64,000 nucleotides of DNA, from the NCBI GenBank assembly GCA_003255065.1, contig QAOA01003303.1, positions 50,871-114,870 of the forward strand, written 5' to 3'. Of the stretch, positions 1 to 11,600 are shown one piece after another. Every line of letters begins with the position of its first letter. The first letter of the stretch is position 1. The translations under genes were made by a program, and so were the position numbers. This DNA comes from Cercis canadensis. Its lineage: Eukaryota > Streptophyta > Magnoliopsida > Fabales > Fabaceae. Below the pieces are notes generated by a model that worked only from the letters and a program-made list of their open reading frames with translations, was not told the origin of the DNA and did not search any database.

Positions 1-386
1 TGTGCATACTATCATTTAACAAGTAATAAAGTCCACTGCATAGATTATCATCTCACGAGGAATGATTGCTATTAATTATCGAAATTATGTTAATCTCAAT
101 CTTATTTGAACAAACGAAAAACAAGAATAATGACTATTAAACTAAAAGAAAACTAGAAATAAATGGACAGCAAAAGCNTGTTCCAAATGTTGTATAATTT
201 ATGATTGCGTGTGCATACTATCATTTAACAAGTAATAAAGTCCACTGCATAGAGTATCATCTCACGAGGAATGATTGCTATTAATTATCGAAATTATGTT
301 AATCTAAATCTTATTTGAACAAACGAAAAACAAGAATAATGACTATTAAACTAAAAGAAAACTAGAAATAAATGGACAGCAAAAGC
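1..386. repeat. Direct duplication around N at 178
   Basis: Bases 1-177 and 210-386 are the same sequence with only a couple of differences. The single N lies immediately after the first copy. This is best explained as two overlapping contig ends joined without merging. Confidence 0.75.
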
Positions 387-1063
387 AATCCAAGATTAAC
401 TATTGAATTAAAACCTAAGGTTTCCAATTTCACCGTCCGAATTAAATTTCCTATCTCATTCATCTAGAATTATTCTCCTAGTTGATAGTTGAGAATCCCT
501 AAATTTTCCACTAGCCTCTCTCAAGGTCTAACAAAAATACTCTTAATTGCTAACGCACTATATTCTTATATGAATTAAAAAAATAATAATTTATTAAGCT
601 TTGTGAATCTCATTTAGCAACTACACAAACCATACATGTATATTCCTATTCTACATGCAACTTATGGCATTCAACACAATAAACTAAGACACATAAATCT
701 CCTTCCGATTTTATTATGATTAATCAATCATCTAATTAGTGGCCAATTAATTAGAAGTATTAAGCACATTGTAGAAAACTCAACTAGGGAAAATAATTCA
801 TTGACTAAATTGAAGAATCCAAATCATCACAATTAGGCTATATTGTAGCCCTAGAAAAATAAATTAGTTCATAACTAAAACAATAAATATTCTAACAATT
901 GTCTTAAACATGAATAAAGAAACGAAGAAGAAGAAAAACTTGATTTGGAATTGAATTCGATATTGTAGTCCCGTTTTCGGGTTGAGCTGTCTTCTTCTGC
1001 ACACCTTGCTATTTTCACCTTCAATTTTCTCCTTTGGGAACTCTTGTCGAACCCTAAAATCTC

Positions 1064-1073
1064 CTATTTATAG
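1064..1073 (-). promoter_or_regulatory. TATA box of the LTR promoter
   Basis: The minus strand reads CTATAAATAG, a consensus plant TATA box, about 380 bases inside the LTR start at 1450. It is probably the retroelement promoter. No transcript start can be seen. Confidence 0.45.
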
Positions 1074-1924
1074 GTTTTGAGAAGTCCAGGCCCATAAGGA
1101 AACATTTTAGGAAAGAATACATTAGAGTTTGGGTTTTTTTTTATACATATGTGCGCCTAAGCACTCAAACTTCAGTCAAGGGATTGCTTTTCGCAACGTG
1201 AAGTGCCTAGGCACTTAGGCTTCGGCCTAGAGCTTGTTTTCGGTGACAGTGGCGCCTAGGCTCTGCTCTGCTTTTTGCTTGTGCACCATTTTTCTTCCCT
1301 TATGAACACCTAGGTGCCACCAAATCATAGATGTGTACAATTTTCTCTTTTCTTACAAAATAAACACAAAAACACAAACATAAGACCTCAAAAACTAACT
1401 AAATGTGAAGTGAATAGTATATAATTTGCGGATATAAAATCCACTCATCACCAAACACCAGTTGAGAACCTCTGACCATCTATTTGTGGATGATAAGTTG
1501 TTGATCGCTTAAGTGTAGTGCCGCTTGACTCAAACATTCTTTGCTAGAATTTATTCAAGAAAATAGGATCACAATCAGATATTATGGAGTGAAACAAACT
1601 ACCATGTGAATTTATAGAGTTAAATGGACTACCATGTGAATAAAACAAATCATCATTATAACAACATTATAATTTTCAAGTAAGGCTCCAAACTCAATGA
1701 TGTCTTCTTATGGTAAGGTACTAGTAGGGGCTGCAGCAAGCCTGTTGGAGGAGTGGAGTAATGCTATATTTGACTTGTGAACCAATGTTTTAAGAATCAG
1801 ACCAAACCAGGTGGTTTAACTGGTCAGACTGGTGCCCTGTTAGGAAAACGGTTTGATTCATACCTTTAAATCACATCAAACCGGTGAAAATTGGCGAACT
1901 AGACTGAAGTCATAGTGATGTCTT

Positions 1925-3391
1925 TGATAAACACATTTTTTATACAATAGTTAACCCTCATTTTTAGTCTCTTAAACCTCTTTTGGGCTGATTTGAGTGG
2001 GCTTGGGCCACATTTCATTAGTTGGGTTCTAATTGGGGTTAATTGTGTTTTTTAGCATTATTGGGAACTTTACATTGTTTCTGTACTTCCGGCATAACTT
2101 GAGTTGTAGACATTTGATAATCTTTAATCTTACCTTGTAGGAAATTTGAGAGAATTATCTACAACTTTGATTAAGAGCTCTAAAGCTAATTCGGATGTCC
2201 AGCAGGTCATATTTAGCTTGGAAGTTAGAACAGAGATGTTGTCGTTGGATCCTAACCCGGGTGAAGAGATTGGGCCATAAGTTGGGCTGTCGGTGTCTTC
2301 TAGACATGAAACTAGTACCATTGGAAATATAAGAAATAATTCTTTAACTCTTGTGAAGACTATTTCTCCAAAATATGGCGTTTTGATGGTGTTATTGCCT
2401 CTCAAAGTCAACTAATGAGTCCAAAGAGCTGTTAAGAGTAAATTGGGCCTAACTTTCTCATCCTAGGACCAATTAAGCCCAAACTGGGGCCTAATTGAAG
2501 CTAAGAGCCAGAGGAATAATTCTAACCTAAGGGTAATCTTGGTGTGCAATTATTTTAGAGGGTTATAAGTAGGTTAAGGAGGCAGACGTGAGAGAGAGTC
2601 CATTCTAGACAATTTTTTCTTGCCTCTTTTCTCTGTAGCTATTTTCTTAATTTTTTCTATAATGGATTCTTGCCTCTTGTTCATGGAGGCCTAGTCATTT
2701 AGATCAATCTAGGTTTTGGCTGTTCTGATTATTAATTCTGAGATTCTACTTTAATTGTCATTTATTTAGTGATTAATCAACTTCTTTCATTCCTTTGCTT
2801 AATTCTAATTTGGGTTGCTTAATTCGGATTTGAATGTTCATATGATAATTGCTTAATTTCATATGTTAAAAGAGGATTGTAAATATTAAACAATGTTGCT
2901 AAGCTTTTGGATGGATTGTTTAACCTTGGTTGGATTCTGGACTTTAAGTTAATTTGGATTAGTGGATGTTTAATTCATTGAACCCTAATTAACCGAATTC
3001 TGGATGCTTATCCAGTAGAGACTCTTAGATCACTTAGAGGCTTCTTGATGTGTTCTAAGGCCAAGAATTAGGTTAATTACTGAATGAATCTTTTGTAATT
3101 ATGGATGGATTAAAATCAGAATTAGTTGATTCTCTAGATTGATTGCTTTGTTAAAATTTGGTTTACTTTCTGTCGGTTACTTTCTGTTGATTACTTTCTG
3201 TTGGTTACTTTCTGGCAATTACTTTATATTGATTACTTCTGCAAACCAAACCCCCCTATTAATTAAACTCCCAAATTTGATTCCCTAATTAGAATGGTCC
3301 AATGGTTTGATTCGGTGTTATCTTATGCTGCAAGTAGCTTTGGTGAACTGGATATAAATTCAGTAATTTGATTAGCCTCGGCAGCTCATTA
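1925..3391 (+). mobile_element. Solo LTR, Athila-like, related to element B
   Basis: The segment starts TGATAAACAC and ends CAGCTCATTA, and is flanked by the 5-bp TSD GTCTT at 1920-1924 and 3392-3396. It aligns along its length with the full LTR of element B (22978-24396), for example the GGGCTGA..GAGTGGGCTTGGGC segment and the CAAGTAGCTTTGG segment near the end. No internal region or second LTR is present, so this is a solo LTR left by recombination between two LTRs. Short ORFs inside it are not genes. Confidence 0.82.
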
Positions 3392-4558
3392 GTCTTCTCA
3401 TGGGAAGGTACTGATAGGGGTTGTATGCTGTTGCAAGCCCCCTAGAGATATAAAAATTGTCCTCCAAAGGATTTGAACTCTCCTTTGGAGGATAAGAGCC
3501 ATCTAACACCAATGCCTTTTTATTTTTTATTTTTTAATAAGCTTGCATTAAAATATAGTTATTCTAATTTAGATTGTATAAAGCAATAAAATGATCCGAA
3601 CCCTCTTCCAAAGAAGAAAAGAGACATTTGTCACTAGACCAACTTTATTTCTTTTACAAAACTCGCACAAAAATATATCTATTATAAGTTAGGTTATATA
3701 ATAGGTAAATTAAATGTGATATTTATGACATCATCTGGTTGAATTGGTTTAACTGNGACTTTAAGTTAATTTGGATTAGTGGATGTTTAATTCATTGAAC
3801 CCTAATTAACCGAATTCTGGATGCTTATCCAGTAGAGACTCTTAGATCACTTAGAGGCTTCTTGATGTGTTCTAAGGCCAAGAATTAGGTTAATTACTGA
3901 ATGAATCTTTTGTAATTATGGATGGATTAAAATCAGAATTAGTTGATTCTCTAGATTGATTGCTTTGTTAAAATTTGGTTTACTTTCTGTCAGTTACTTT
4001 CTGTTGGTTACTTTCTGGCAATTACTTTATATTGATTACTTCTACAAACCAAACCCCCCTATTAATTAAACTCCCAAATTTGATTCCCTAATTAGAATGG
4101 TCCAATGGTTTGATTCGATGTTATCTTATGCTGCAAGTAGCTTTGGTGAACTGGATATAAATTCAGTAATTTGATTAGCCTCGGCAGCTCATCAGTCTTC
4201 TCATGGGAAGGTACTGATAGGGGTTGTATGCTGTTGCAAGCCCCCTAGAGATATAAAAATTGTCCTCCAAAGGATTTGAACCCTCCTTTGGAGGATAAGA
4301 GCCATCTAACACCAATGCCTTTTTATTTTTTATTTTTTAATAAGCTTGCATTAAAATATAGTTATTCTAATTTAGATTGTATAAAGCAATAAAATGATCC
4401 GAACCCTCTTCCAAAGAAGAAAAGAGACATTTGTCACTAGACCAACTTTATTTCTTTTACAAAACTCGCACAAAAATATATCTATTATAAGTTAGGTTAT
4501 ATAATAGGTAAATTAAATGTGATATTTATGACATCATCTGGTTGAATTGGTTTAACTG
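2940..4558. repeat. Direct duplication around N at 3756
   Basis: Bases 2940-3755 recur at 3757-4558 almost unchanged. The main difference is one extra 14- to 15-bp TTACTTTCTGTTG-type unit in the first copy. The duplicated block covers the 3' part of the solo LTR and its right flank, ending exactly at the N. Most likely an unmerged contig overlap. Confidence 0.8.
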
Positions 4559-4583
4559 GTGCTCATCTTATAAAGCAGTTTGC

Positions 4584-4760
4584 TTACTACAAGAAAATAG
4601 GCATTTTCTCACGGACAAAATCCGTGAGAAAATGCCTGGCATGAGAAAAACTCGCGTGACAAATCAAATTTCTAACGGAATTTCTCATGGCCTTACAGTG
4701 GATGTGAGAAATATTGGAAAAAAATTTCTTACGGATTTTTGTTCGTGAGAAACACCTCAA
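4584..4760. mobile_element. CACTA-type MITE fragment with perfect hairpin
   Basis: The segment begins TTACTACAAGAAAATAGG, close to the CACTACAAGAAA terminal motif of CACTA-derived elements. It then holds a perfect 16-bp inverted repeat at 4600-4636 (GGCATTTTCTCACGGA, 5-nt loop, complement) and further degenerate CTCACGG/CCGTGAG blocks. The opposite terminus is not seen; a T tract at about 4765 follows. No coding capacity. Confidence 0.5.
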
Positions 4761-6317
4761 GCTTTTTTTTTTTTTTTTGCTGATTTCTTATATTAATATT
4801 GAAGAAATTACAAATAGGGAAAACCAAAATTCAAAGAAAATTTAACAAAAAATCATACATTATAACATTTAAACAAACTTGACAGAGTTTGATGTTAGAC
4901 TAGTGAGAGTTGTTTGTAATTTTAAATATTTTGTAGTAAAATACAACTGATCATAAGTTGAAGGGAGTAAATTAATTTTTTTTAAAAAAAAAAATTAGTA
5001 ACTTTGGGGAAAACCACACCAAAATGAAGGGGGAAAATAAAAGGAATTTGCAGGTAAGAAAGTTTTCTAAATGATAGGCATATCTTGGTTATTGGTTGAA
5101 TATAAGTAATCATAAACATAAACCGGCTCCTGCATGATTTATCTCAATTTGATCACAATTCAACTAATCCTTTGTGTGTCTATATGCTTGTGATTGTAGT
5201 TATAATGAATAATCAAAGCACTATCCATGTTTGATATTACCTGCATGAAATAAAAAAATTTTTTGAACTTGAGATAGCTAGTCAAATGATCAAAGCTTCC
5301 TTTTTGCTGTTGAGAAAGCTCAAACTTGGGATAAAGGAATGAGGGATAACTTTTAGGCCGGAGGCAACAACAAAAAACAAGGTGCATGCTCTTTCCTTTG
5401 ACCTTGTATGATGATTTCTATGTTATTAATTTTGTGTTTTCTCATTTTCTTTTTCCAGAGCTACAAAGCGGTTGAAAGGATTGGGGAGAGGGGGGCTGAG
5501 GGTACCGTCGTTAAGGCTGGGAATGGTGCCAATGTGCCAAACCTTAGTTTTTCTTAGTTGTTTTTCACAAATCATGCCAGCTGTTTTCTGTCTTTGTTTA
5601 GCATATATATATATTGATCTTTATGTAAAGATAATTTAAGTTAAATAAATATTTTAATACATGCAATTAGAGTGCAGCTAAATTCTTTTATCTCATCAAT
5701 ATGTATTTATAGTTCAAACTTAGTATAAAAATAATTTTCACATATATATACAATAACTTATTTTATGACCCCGGGAAAATATTTATTTACATAATTTCTA
5801 AAGAAACACCACCATTCCCCACGTAAACTTAGGTAGGTGGCTATTCGAATAATTGAAGATGCTACGTTCAAATTGTAATAATCCTTTGAGGAAATCTAAC
5901 TATTTCGTTAGATTGTATTTAAACAAAGATGATTCACCTCAACCAAATGACTTAAGAAGAACAGTTCTCTCCTCTTTTGTTTTTTTGTGGTTACAAAGGG
6001 AAAAGAAGAAAAAAAAAAACTACACTCTAAGGAAGACAGCTGCCATCATCCTATCAGCCAACAGAGTAACATGAAGGTTCGTAAGGGGTTGTTCATAGAA
6101 AGTCCAATTTTTAAGACCTCTGGCTCTCTGTTTTGCCATAAAATCAGCTTCTTGATTTGTCTCTCTTAGCATATGCAACATTTTCACTTGCTAATCTCTT
6201 TTCCGAAGGTTTTTGATATCACTAATAATACAACCTTAACTATGGAAAATTAGGTGAATTACAATCAAAAATTTTCTCCAACTTTAGTCTCCCTTCTTTT
6301 GAAAAATTGAGCATATA
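4761..6317. other. Intergenic stretch with one exon-like remnant
   Basis: No supported gene. A T tract near 4765 is followed by AT-rich DNA. At 5460-5558 a polypyrimidine-AG splice-acceptor-like site precedes an open frame starting SYKAVERIGERGAEG and ending at a stop after NVPNLSFS. I do not recognise it, and it is too short to call a gene. Confidence 0.4.
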
Positions 6318-8700
6318 TTAGTGCACCATTTGCCTCAAAACCCTTGGACTATGAGGGCCTCGTGTACGGAGGCTGTTCCATCTTTCAATCTCCTCCTCGT
6401 TAGAAACTTTTCTGATTCCACCATATAAGAAATAACTAACGCGTTGTTCCTCATTCAGGTTTCTGTTTAGCAATGCTTTTCTCGATCGAGCCTGTGGCCG
6501 GTTTTGAGTGAACTCCACCATCAACATATCTATCAATTAATTATAACAAAAAAGAAAAAACACATTTCTATCACAAATTAGGATAACTCATGAGCACTAT
6601 CAACAGAAGAAAAATGCTTCACCCACTAGAATTATAATCTTAATGATAAGGGGTTTGCTAAGCTACTTTGGGCATTTGTTTTTTTATTTTTTTTTTGGGG
6701 GAGGTGGTAGCACTACCTCTCACCTAGTTAGGTGGATTTTGATTGGACTTAACCAGTGATTTTAGTGTCATTATAAATATCTCAAGTGTTATTATAAATA
6801 TTTTAAAAAATTAAGTCACCAAGTATGCAATAGAATAAATAATTTCTTATAGAATATATAAATGGAACGATATAAGAAAACATACCAAATTTCAATTTTT
6901 GGCAAAAGTTAAGTTTTTTTGACACTTTTTTTATATCGTGTGTTGTTTTATGTTCTATCACATATTAAATTAATTTTTTAAGATTTTTATAATGACACAA
7001 AAAACGTTAGATGGGTTGGAACCCACCCAATATGCGGTAGTGCTTCCCCCGAAACTGCCAAAGTAGGATAACATGATAAATACTCCAAAAACAAAAATGC
7101 TTTCTTCACCACCAAGCTTAAGAGCTTGAGTGAATTGAAATTTGAGTAAAAATGAATTCTATATTCAAATTATAATAATTCTCAATATACCTAAAGTTAA
7201 AAGAATTCTATAAATCTCACCACTATATTGACAACCACAATGATTTTCATCCTCATCACATGATTCCAAGTGACCAATAACAGCATAGTGCCATACTGTA
7301 ACACACTCTTCAAAGTTAATAAAATTGGAATATATCCCGAAAAATGTAGAAGGAGTACTATATAATTCTTTTACACCTATCTCAAAATTAATATGTTTGA
7401 TTAATTATTTTACCAAATGATATCAGAATTAATATATATTATATTCATGGCTATGAGTAAATCAATATAATAGAATGGAAATTTCCATAAATTAATACCA
7501 TAAGGTTGTTCTTTGCGTCTTCTCTTCTGGATCTCAATATGATCACCAGGTTTCAACTCGTTCAAACGGTTAGACAAATAAAAGGCAAGTGGACAAGTGT
7601 CAACTGGGGATATTCTCAACCTATCCCACTGGATATTTTCCTTAATCAATTGCCACCCACCAGTTGGAGATCTGCAAGAATGTTAAGCATCGGAATTTGT
7701 TAAGCATTGAATTGCCACGGAATACAAACCGTGGCAAGCTTTTAAAAAAATTTCAGAATTTGTTTATTTGGCAAAAACCGTGGCTAATTTTTTTACAAGG
7801 TCACGATTTATGGCTTTTCGTGGCAAATGGTCGTTTCTATGATAGGAAACGTCACGGTTGTGTTTCCATGACAATTTCCGTGGGAAATGACCTTAGCCAC
7901 GGAAAAAATTACCAATTTTGCCACGGTTTTTTGCTATGGCAAATGAGTTGCTTTCTTGTGGTGATCTATTTTGAGTTCAAGAAAAAGCTTATAATGCACA
8001 AGAGAAGTTTTAAGTATGACTTCTAAGATACAAAATGGAAAATCATTTATAAAGGAGCCAAAATCAAACATCTTAATACCTTGCGCGAAAGGTGTTTGTG
8101 ATATAGTCATAGCTGAGTAAGGCATCATAACAAAATAGCTGTACACACTGCAACTAAAGTTACACAAATCAGCAAGGGAATAGAACTATTAGAAGAGTTG
8201 AAACCAAAATTAGATGCAATGGTAATTACCTTGTACACTTGAGCAGGGAACCAAAATCGACCACGTTGGAGAGATACATACAAAGCCATCTTGGAACAAT
8301 TTGAGTGTAACAAAGTAGTCAATTGATTAGAAATTTCCAAATATGAACCAAGGTATAAAAAAGGCCAAACACCAGTAATAGACCCAAATAATCCATTCTC
8401 GTTCTGTTGTAACATGTGGCTTTCCCCCATGATCCTTGTTACATGGCAATCCCACTCTCTATAAGCATCATCACCAAGCACTATATCCCATCTCCATTTT
8501 ATATGTTTTTCCCACAAAGCATCATTTCTACATCTATACCTCAACGAAGTACACACTTCTGCCACACTACATAGGTCAACTGGTGAAAGCCGCTCAAGAA
8601 TGCACTCCAAGGTCGAGTCAGGTAAATTCAAGAGAGAAAGCTTGCGTTCCTCTTGCTTCTCCAATTTAACTGCTGAGTTCTTTGGCAATGGCATGACCAT
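6318..8700 (-). CDS. F-box protein, At2g26850/At2g32560-like, five exons
   Basis: Proposed exons on the minus strand: 8700-8230, 8147-8080, 7671-7499, 7295-7221 and 6529-6318. All junctions have GT..AG borders, phases fit, and the joined frame is 999 nt (332 residues plus stop). Residues about 20-65 form an F-box (LSLLNLPDSTLECILERLSP.. LCSVAEVCTSLRYRC.. LWEKHIKWRW), the segment that binds SKP1 in SCF ubiquitin ligases. Downstream motifs typical of this plant family follow: GVWPFLYLGSYL, CYDALLSYD, IQWDRLR, GDHIEIQ, IGHLESCDED and YGGIRKVSNEEEIERW. The ATG at 8700 is the first after an in-frame TAA. A TTTTGCAG acceptor at about 8720 suggests a 5' UTR intron. MITEs sit in introns 2 and 4. Target proteins are unknown. 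The family is recalled from memory, not searched. Confidence 0.82.
6663..7066. mobile_element. Foldback MITE in F-box intron 4
   Basis: The ends are inverted repeats CTACTTTGG (6663-6671) and CCAAAGTAG (7058-7066). A longer imperfect inverted repeat continues inward (GGGGGAGGTGGTAGCACTACC against the complement of GGTAGTGCTTCCCCC, and TGTCATTATAA on both arms). It is about 404 bp with no coding frame. Superfamily not determined; no clear TSD. Confidence 0.55.
7672..7963. mobile_element. CACTA-type MITE in F-box intron 2
   Basis: The right end reads CTTTCTTGTGGTG (complement CACCACAAGAAAG) and the left end CTGCAAGAA, both close to the CACTACAAGAAA/CACTGCAAGAA termini of CACTA-derived elements. 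The interior is full of CCACGG/CCGTGG inverted repeats. It directly abuts exon 3 of the F-box gene: on the minus strand its terminus TTCTTGCAG is the proposed splice acceptor. Confidence 0.55.
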
Positions 8701-8720
8701 GTGGGAACCTTAAAAATTCC

Positions 8721-9861
8721 TGCAAAACCAAGAAAACTATAGAGACCTTGCAAAAATGGACTATAGTGCAGGGGCAATTGCAGTTGCGGAGCAGAATTTA
8801 AAACCCTGCATGCACCAATTGAAGAAGCGGATATTAATATGCGCTCATATGAAATCAATTAAGGAATACAATCAGATATTAGACTTTGGTTTTGCCTAGA
8901 ACTTGTTGCTTTTGATGATTTCTATGTCTTCTCTCATAGTTTTTCTCCCATCACGCCTGCTGTTTGTCCTTGCCTGGCTTGTCTTTTTCTATTATTATTA
9001 TGAATATATTAAAACCCTCTCAAATCAAATAATACTTCCTGAAGATGGAATCTAGTTCAGGTGATTATGTCATTCAACTAGTACTCTGATTGGCCACTGA
9101 TCTATATGATTATGAGTACGGGTTCGTATCGGGAACGGCACGAAATAGAAACGGTCATTTGTCAAAGAATAAGACTACTAGTACGCTAGATATATATGTA
9201 TATATAAACATAAAATATATATTTATAACTATAAATATATTAAAAATAAAAAATATCATAGGCAAAATCAAACGTTAAAATATTTGGTTGAAGCCATCAC
9301 AGTACACAAAAGGAGTTGAACCATCCACCTTAGAGAGCAGGTTGCCGGCTCCGGAAATCACACCAAAAACGCTGGAAATTACACTAGAGGCAGAAACACC
9401 GAGATAAGATGGGAGAAAGTGAGGTGAAGGGCTGAATAATCAGCGAAAACGTTCCGTTTTGCTTTAAAAATTTTGATTTTTAAGACTGGTGTGTTTCGCA
9501 GCCACATAAAAGCGTTTTAGCAAGTTTGAAATGTCCCGAATTAAAAAACTAAACTGAAAGAGATGCATTTTTGCTGGTGGAATGCATATCGCGTTTCAGC
9601 GCATCTCAGAAATAGGAACGTTTTAGTGCAACATATCTAAAATCATTTAGACCCGCTAGCCTAATTCATGAGATAGTCACTATTTGGATTATTTTCACTA
9701 AATGTCAATATGATTTCAAAATTTGAAGTCATTTAAATGATTAAGAACATAGATGAATCTCACTATAATTGTGAAGGAGTTTATGATATGCTGACAGAAT
9801 TTTGCATTTTCCGAAGTATGGATCCATTTTTGGGTATCATTTGGATCCATTCTATTAAAAG
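8721..9861. other. Intergenic stretch upstream of the F-box gene
   Basis: This presumably contains the promoter and 5' leader of the F-box gene, on the minus strand. I see no convincing TATA box or second gene. The part around 9110-9640 (GGGTTCGTATCGGGAACGG and GTTTCAGCGCATCTCAG) looks like an unidentified old repeat. Short ORFs have no recognisable domains. Confidence 0.35.
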
Positions 9862-9866
9862 GGAGT

Positions 9867-10201
9867 TGTGGTGGCCCATTTTGAGCGGCCCATAAACTAG
9901 TCCGGCCCATTAACATAGGGCCCAGCAAGATCCAGAGCAACTTTCGGCCCATGGAGTTCATCATCTCTTGCCTATAAATAGTCCCACTATCACAGGTAAA
10001 AAGGATCTTTTTGCTCTGAATTACAACTCTTATTAACTCGGACCGAGCTAATTTTATCATCGGAGCCCGGAAATCAACAACCGGCCCACCCATTCTTTTT
10101 CTTCTTTTTCAAATTGCCTCGGTCTAAATCCACTTCATCGTCCAGCTGGACACATCACGTCGAGCAAACAGATCGACCTAATCTTAACTTAGGCAACGTC
10201 A
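9867..10201 (+). repeat. 5' LTR of element A
   Basis: 335 bp, starting TGTGGTGGCCC and ending GGCAACGTCA, with a CTATAAATAG TATA box at 9971-9980 that is the likely promoter for the element. It pairs with 28521-28855. Confidence 0.92.
9971..9980 (+). promoter_or_regulatory. TATA box in the 5' LTR of element A
   Basis: CTATAAATAG, identical in the 3' LTR at 28626-28635, about 105 bases into the LTR. This is the expected promoter for the genomic RNA. Confidence 0.6.
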
Positions 10202-10221
10202 TTTGGTGCCGTCTGTGGGAA
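10202..10221 (+). other. Primer binding site of element A
   Basis: TTTGGTGCCGTCTGTGGGAA lies directly after the 5' LTR. This is the primer-site motif seen in many Tat-branch elements. Element C has nearly the same motif. Confidence 0.7.
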
Positions 10222-10276
10222 ACTCGATTTCTCCCAACACCTACAAATCTCTTTGGCTGATCCTGAGTTTAGCATT

Positions 10277-11600
10277 ATGGGTACCGACACTCCATCAACT
10301 CCAACCATCCCATCTCCTCCCGTCCGAGAGAGCCTCGCAACGCCATCCAGGGATAAACAACCTATGCGCCAAATCAAGACTATCTGGGAAACTCCTCCCG
10401 AGGAACCCCGTCCCAAGCAAACGGTCGATACCCTACAAAATCTGTTACAACAAGTCTAATCGCTAAAACGTGAGAGAGAAGCAGAAAGGTAGAAATAGCC
10501 AAACTCAAGCGGAAGCAACACACGCCTGAGGTTGAACAATCAGAGGGTACACCACTCTACCAGCCCACCGCCGAGGTCACAGGTAGCCAGTCAAACTTTG
10601 CCAGCAGTCGACCAGAAACTCATTTGAGCGGTCATGAAGCCTCATTCCACGTACGGAAGGATAGCCCCTCCCATCCGAAGAGCTCTCCTAGACCTTCGCA
10701 AGCTGGCCCTGGTAAGTCGAGGAGAGTATGAAAACATCCTTTCACCCAATCTATCCTTGATTATCCAGTGTTGACTAGTTTTCAGTTTTCCCAGCTCGAG
10801 CCTTTTGATGGCTTAACTGACCCAAGAGAGCACTTAGAAAACTTTAACTCTGTCATGCTCCTAAGTGGCTCTGCAAACGAGGTCATGTGCCGTGCCTTCC
10901 CCACCACTTTGCGTTGAGCAGCACTTCAATAGTTCTCCAACCTCCCCCCAAATAGCATTTCTAACTTTCATCAGTTATCCGAGCTCCTTTGAGGCCGTTT
11001 CTCCACCAGCGTAACTCACCAACGGTCCTTTGCTATCTTAGGCACCCTCAAGCAGGGGAAAGCTGAATCTTTAAAGGAATACATGAATCGATATACTAAG
11101 CTTTCCTTGCAAATCCGGAACTTGACAGATTCGGTGGCAATGCACGCTATCCAGGCGAGCCTTCGACCTAGTCTTCTTCATAAAAAACTAACCCTTAACC
11201 CTCCAAGAAACTTGCTAGAGCTCCTCACCATGGCCTCCAAACACATCAACCTAGAAGAAGTGCTAGGGGAGTCAGAGAAAAACAAGGCCAAAGATAAAAA
11301 AAAAAAACCTCTAGAGGATCACAAGGGAGGTCGGCGGGAAAAATCTCCCGTCTGACCCCGGTTTGAGGCATTCACCCTTCTTAATCAATCAAGAGCTCGG
11401 GTGCCGGAGGAGATCTGCCAGACGAAGCTCACCCGACTCCTGCAACCAAAAGGGGACGTAAGCGGGGACAAAGAAAAATACTGCACTTTCCATCAAGGCA
11501 GGGGTCATGGTATAAACGATTGCCGACATCTCCGTAATCTTATTGAAGACCTGCTCCGAATGGGCTATTTACAGAAATTTCGCGCTGAAGCCCCGTCCCC
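10277..11600 (+). pseudogene. Decayed gag of element A
   Basis: Starts around MGTDTPSTPTIPSPP. The capsid-like retrotransposon gag domain is recognisable from about 10780 (LEPFDGLTDPREHLENF) to 11240 (MNRYTKLSLQIRNL.. and LLTMASKHINLEE). A short C-x-x-H..G-H-x4-C zinc-finger-like motif follows at about 11480-11530 (CTFHQGRGHGINDC), a common form in Tat gags. The frame is broken by several stops, for example after TTLR, after ALQ and after SEL. Gag would package element RNA in virus-like particles; this copy cannot make the full protein. Confidence 0.82.

Larger units (their letters stand above)
1..1450 (-). mobile_element. Partial LTR of an LTR retrotransposon
   Basis: On the minus strand the segment begins at 1450 with TGATGAGTGGATTTTATATC, a typical plant LTR start, and runs out of the window on the left. 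It has a TATA-like CTATAAATAG and no coding ORF. The family is not identified. The text around 400-560 resembles LTR or leader sequence of plant gypsy elements, but the other end, primer site and internal genes are not visible. The first 386 bases contain a duplication around an N. Confidence 0.5.

Noticed and set aside
2130..2411. 93-codon minus-strand ORF
   Set aside because: Lies wholly inside the solo LTR; similar sequence in the LTRs of element B gives different, broken frames.
5460..5558. SYKAVERIGERGAEGTVVKA as a possible kinase glycine-loop exon
   Set aside because: Resemblance to a kinase loop is weak, the key glycine spacing is wrong and no further kinase motif follows.
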